NCBI GenBank assembly: GCA_947306025.1
Contig: CAMZFJ010000083.1
Span: forward strand, 1-7,281
DNA length: 7,281 nt
DNA from: an uncultured Fibrobacter sp.
GTDB taxonomy: Bacteria > Fibrobacterota > Fibrobacteria > Fibrobacterales > Fibrobacteraceae
Direction of reading: 5' to 3'
Shown here piece after piece: positions 5,688 to 7,281 of the stretch (the first letter of the stretch is position 1; every line of letters starts with the position of its first letter). The position numbers and the translations under genes were made by a program. The notes beneath the pieces are model-generated. The model was given only the letters and a program-made list of their open reading frames with translations, ran no database searches and was not told the origin of the DNA.

Positions 5688-6302
5688 ATGAATTGGTCCA
5701 TTGTATTTTTTATAGCTATGATGTTTTTGCTCCTGCGCATTTTGCGCTTGAGAATTCGAGCCAACACCACCCGTTCGGAATCGTTCAAAAGACTCCCCCC
5801 CAAAGATCAACTTGCCGTGCTTAAGGAATGCCTCCTGAACAATCCTTCCGAAGCGAATTTAAGGAATCTAGCTGAATTTGCCAGTCGTACATCGCTAAAA
5901 ATCGATATTGAAAGCTACCGCCCGTACCTCAAGTCGCAGTTGGAAATTTTTGGCCGCAAAGATGCTATCGCCGACGACAACGAGCTTTATGCCGCCGAAA
6001 CCGCATGGATGGACAAAATCACGCCCATCGAATTTGAGGAAGCTGAGGCGTTCAAACAGGAAAATGAAACGCAAAAGTACATCGAACGTACCCTCGAAGG
6101 AATCGCCCGCCTGTATTCAGATGACGCCATTTTAGACGCACTAGCCAAGCTCACTGCAGATTACCCACATGCAGGCGAACTTGCCGAAAGCTACAAGCAA
6201 CTCATGCAAACCCGCGACGAAAGCCTCGCCGACGACAAGTCCCTCGAAAAACTCCGCAAGCTCAAAGAAGCCTGGGAAGACGATTTATTGCACGTGCGAT
6301 AA
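5688..6302 (+). CDS. Unrecognised membrane-anchored helical protein
   Basis: I do not recognise this 204-residue protein. Residues 4-20 form a hydrophobic segment (SIVFFIAMMFLLLRILR) followed at once by arginines, so it is probably a single N-terminal anchor with the rest in the cytoplasm. The remainder is charged and predicted helical. KDQLAVLKECLLNNPSEANLRNLAEFA at 39-65 and the 137-175 region look like helix pairs of the TPR type, though no full TPR consensus is met. Acidic and basic residues alternate near the C-terminus (SLEKLRKLKEAWEDD at 185-199), possibly a short coiled coil. ATG 5688 has no Shine-Dalgarno sequence; TATTTT starts 14 bases before it. The base composition and codon choice resemble the neighbours, and the frame is intact, so it looks like a real gene, perhaps lineage-specific. 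Confidence 0.75.
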   Translation: MNWSIVFFIAMMFLLLRILRLRIRANTTRSESFKRLPPKDQLAVLKECLLNNPSEANLRNLAEFASRTSLKIDIESYRPYLKSQLEIFGRKDAIADDNELYAAETAWMDKITPIEFEEAEAFKQENETQKYIERTLEGIARLYSDDAILDALAKLTADYPHAGELAESYKQLMQTRDESLADDKSLEKLRKLKEAWEDDLLHVR

Positions 6303-6315
6303 CGTTTCCTTGGGG

Positions 6316-6336
6316 GCCGAATGCAAAACATTCGGC
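6316..6336 (+). other. Perfect hairpin just after the 204-residue gene, no U tract
   Basis: GCCGAATG (6316-6323) pairs perfectly with CATTCGGC (6329-6336) around a CAAAA loop, 14 bases past the stop codon. ACGTAAAAAC follows, so the hairpin lacks the T run of an intrinsic terminator on either strand. It may protect the mRNA 3' end. The real terminator candidate is at 6446-6472. Confidence 0.6.
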
Positions 6337-6364
6337 ACGTAAAAACAGTCAAATTCAAAAAATT

Positions 6365-6420
6365 GGCAAAATTTACGTAAAAAAAGGCTTTATAGGCGAA
6401 AAAGTTACGTAAATTTTCAA
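6365..6420. repeat. Paired TTACGTAA element, pair 1 (32-bp spacing, inverted)
   Basis: The two cores ACGT lie at 6375-6378 and 6407-6410, exactly 32 bp apart. Here the arms form a perfect 13-bp inverted repeat: AAAATTTACGTAA (6368-6380) and TTACGTAAATTTT (6405-6417). The left site with its flank, GGCAAAATTTACGTAAAAA (6365-6383), recurs identically at 7086-7104. Confidence 0.8.
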
Positions 6421-6445
6421 CGTTATCTGTAACATTTTTAGAAAA

Positions 6446-6472
6446 GCGCCCTCTTTTGGGCGTATTTTTTTT
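6446..6472 (+). terminator. Intrinsic terminator for the 204-residue protein's transcript
   Basis: CGCCC (6447-6451) pairs with GGGCG (6458-6462) around TCTTTT, with an added G-U pair at the base, and eight T follow at 6465-6472. Four A at 6442-6445 on the other side could give weak termination of minus-strand transcription too. Confidence 0.75.
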
Positions 6473-6502
6473 CAAAAATTCACCGTCGAAAGAACGTTTT
6501 CA

Positions 6503-6546
6503 AGGAAAAAATGAAATAAGAACCATTGACTTTCATCATTTTTCCT
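6503..6546. repeat. Imperfect inverted repeat in the convergent intergenic region
   Basis: AGGAAAAAATGA (6503-6514) and TCATTTTTCCT (6536-6546) pair over 11 bp with one bulged A. Between them is TTGACT (6526-6531), a good -35 match, but no -10 box is found at the right distance. No reading frame of interest is present, so the function is unknown. Confidence 0.45.
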
Positions 6547-6566
6547 AAAAATCGATTCTTTTATAT

Positions 6567-6615
6567 GCAATTTTACGTAAAAACAAGCAAATTTTTCGCA
6601 ATTTTGACGTAAAAA
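6567..6615. repeat. Paired TTACGTAA element, pair 2 (32-bp spacing, direct)
   Basis: Cores at 6575-6578 and 6607-6610 are exactly 32 bp apart. The sites are direct copies: GCAATTTTACGTAAAAA (6567-6583) and GCAATTTTGACGTAAAAA (6598-6615), which differ by one inserted G. The left site contains the 12-bp palindrome TTTTACGTAAAA (6571-6582). Confidence 0.8.
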
Positions 6616-6663
6616 ATACCAGTTTTGGGAAAATAGTCCAAAGCCGGCATTACAAACAAACTT

Positions 6664-7011
6664 CTATTTTTCCAAAAAATCGAGCGCCTCGCCCGCGAGT
6701 TCCACGCAACGATTGCACGGAATGATCTTATTCGGGCGAATTTCACTGCACTTGGTGCAGCCCTGCGCTCCACGCTTAAAGACTTCTTCAATCGCTTCGC
6801 CGTGGTCCGGCTGCATCATCTTGGCCGCATAAAGCGCGCCGCACAAACCGTCAGGCGCCTTACCGCCACCAAAAGCACGGAACATCTCGGCAGCCTTCAC
6901 CGACTCTTCTTCAGATTTACCCGTTGCTCGCGCATAGCCATAAGCAACAGCCATAGCGCAGTTACCGCGCTTATCCGCATGGAATTTCTTCGAAATTTCG
7001 GCAATTGACAT
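6664..7011 (-). CDS. C_GCAxxG_C_C family protein, putative redox or metal-binding
   Basis: The 115-residue protein matches the cysteine pattern that names the C_GCAxxG_C_C family. Cys18 is in RGNCAMAVAYGYA, a glycine stretch AFGGGKAPDG precedes Cys57 in LCGALYAAK, then Cys85 and Cys88 (GCTKC), then Cys99 and Cys102 (CNRC). Two CxxC pairs plus two further cysteines could hold a metal or iron-sulfur cluster or form disulfides; the family's function is not established. There is no signal peptide, so it is probably cytoplasmic. The start is ATG 7011 rather than GTG 7035, because AAAGGAG (plus 7017-7023) sits five bases upstream, one of the best ribosome binding sites in the window. The gene converges on the 204-residue protein gene and appears to be transcribed alone. 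Confidence 0.85.
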   Translation of the reverse strand: MSIAEISKKFHADKRGNCAMAVAYGYARATGKSEEESVKAAEMFRAFGGGKAPDGLCGALYAAKMMQPDHGEAIEEVFKRGAQGCTKCSEIRPNKIIPCNRCVELAGEALDFLEK

Positions 7012-7085
7012 AAAAGCTCCTTTGGCAAAAGACACTTTAAATTTACATTCCTGGCAAGCGCAGAAAATCCAAATTTCAAATTTTC

Positions 7086-7135
7086 GGCAAAATTTACGTA
7101 AAAAGCGGTCGTATTTTTGAAATTATGACGTAAAA
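7086..7135. repeat. Paired TTACGTAA element, pair 3 (32-bp spacing, direct)
   Basis: Cores at 7096-7099 and 7128-7131 are exactly 32 bp apart. The left site GGCAAAATTTACGTAAAAA (7086-7104) is identical over 19 bases to that of pair 1. The right site, GAAATTATGACGTAAAA, resembles the right site of pair 2 (TGACGTAA core). This pair lies between divergent genes, 75 bases or more upstream of both starts. Confidence 0.8.
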
Positions 7136-7154
7136 TCCGCCAATTTTAAAGTCT

Positions 7155-7175
7155 TTCCCGCCCGCCGAGCGGGAA
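7155..7175. other. GC-rich inverted repeat upstream of the last gene
   Basis: TTCCCGC (7155-7161) and GCGGGAA (7169-7175) form a perfect 7-bp inverted repeat with a 7-base loop, sharply GC-rich in an AT-rich region. No T run follows directly on either strand. It lies about 20 bases before the TATATT box of the next gene, near the -35 position, so an operator is possible. Confidence 0.45.
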
Positions 7176-7194
7176 CCTCCCTTTCTGCGTTTTT

Positions 7195-7200
7195 TATATT
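7195..7200 (+). promoter_or_regulatory. TATATT -10-like box before the last gene
   Basis: TATATT starts 12 bases before ATG 7207. Transcription starting six or seven bases past the box would begin on or beside the start codon. No Shine-Dalgarno sequence and no clear -35 box are seen. Confidence 0.4.
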
Positions 7201-7206
7201 CTAGCT

Positions 7207-7281
7207 ATGCCTAACGAAAACAACGACATCAAAAACCTCGACTTAGACGCCCTCATCGGCAATATGAGTTCCATCAACAGC
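7207..7281 (+). CDS. Start of an unidentified gene (partial, 25 codons)
   Basis: An open frame begins at ATG 7207 (MPNENNDIKNLDLDALIG, then NMSSINS) and runs off the right edge after exactly 25 codons. The visible part is polar, acidic and lacks a signal peptide, so the protein probably starts in the cytoplasm. Codon use (AAC, GAC, CTC, ATC) matches the neighbouring genes, and a TATATT box precedes it at 7195-7200, both of which support a real gene. The family cannot be told from this fragment. Confidence 0.6.
   Translation, partial: MPNENNDIKNLDLDALIGNMSSINS

Noticed and set aside
6337..6345. Half-site ACGTAAAAA after the 6316-6336 hairpin as a seventh element
   Set aside because: It lacks the left half of the palindrome and is 38, not 32, bp from the next core.

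Overview
The window looks like a piece of a Fibrobacter chromosome (phylum Fibrobacterota, close to F. succinogenes). The strongest reason is a 940-residue secreted protein with a fibro-slime (PA14-like) domain, a family greatly expanded in Fibrobacter. Moderate GC, very AT-rich intergenic DNA and an outer-membrane lipoprotein gene agree with a Gram-negative member of the FCB group. The genus call is inference from protein content; no ribosomal RNA is present.

Layout: (1) The 3' end of ilvD (+) faces a two-gene partner-switching cassette (-), an RsbW-type kinase followed by a STAS antagonist; a bidirectional terminator at 285-317 separates them. (2) A Nudix hydrolase of the MutT type (+, 1213-1698) diverges from the kinase. 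A promoter-like/terminator unit downstream of it, at 1744-1842, could encode a small RNA. (3) An LptE-like lipoprotein (-) lies next to an 85-bp tandem repeat of 2.2 copies. (4) The fibro-slime gene (-, 2661-5483) has a strong terminator and a long AT-rich upstream region. That region is shared with a divergent, unrecognised membrane-anchored helical protein (+, 5688-6302). (5) A 361-bp convergent intergenic region, a C_GCAxxG_C_C family protein (-, 6664-7011) and the first 25 codons of an unidentified gene (+, 7207 onward) finish the window.

The genes do not form one pathway. They are housekeeping and cell-envelope genes in mostly single-gene transcription units. The only clear functional pair is the kinase and antagonist, which should bind each other; no sigma factor or phosphatase lies beside them.

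The most striking unexplained structure is in the last kilobase. A palindromic motif with core T(T/G)ACGTAA occurs six times, arranged as three pairs. In every pair the two ACGT cores are exactly 32 bp apart, about three helical turns. Two pairs lie between convergent genes and one between divergent genes. This points to a dispersed paired-site element rather than a single gene's operator. A second recurring pattern is a TATATT-like box 12-14 bases before start codons that lack a Shine-Dalgarno sequence, which suggests leaderless or very short-leader transcripts.
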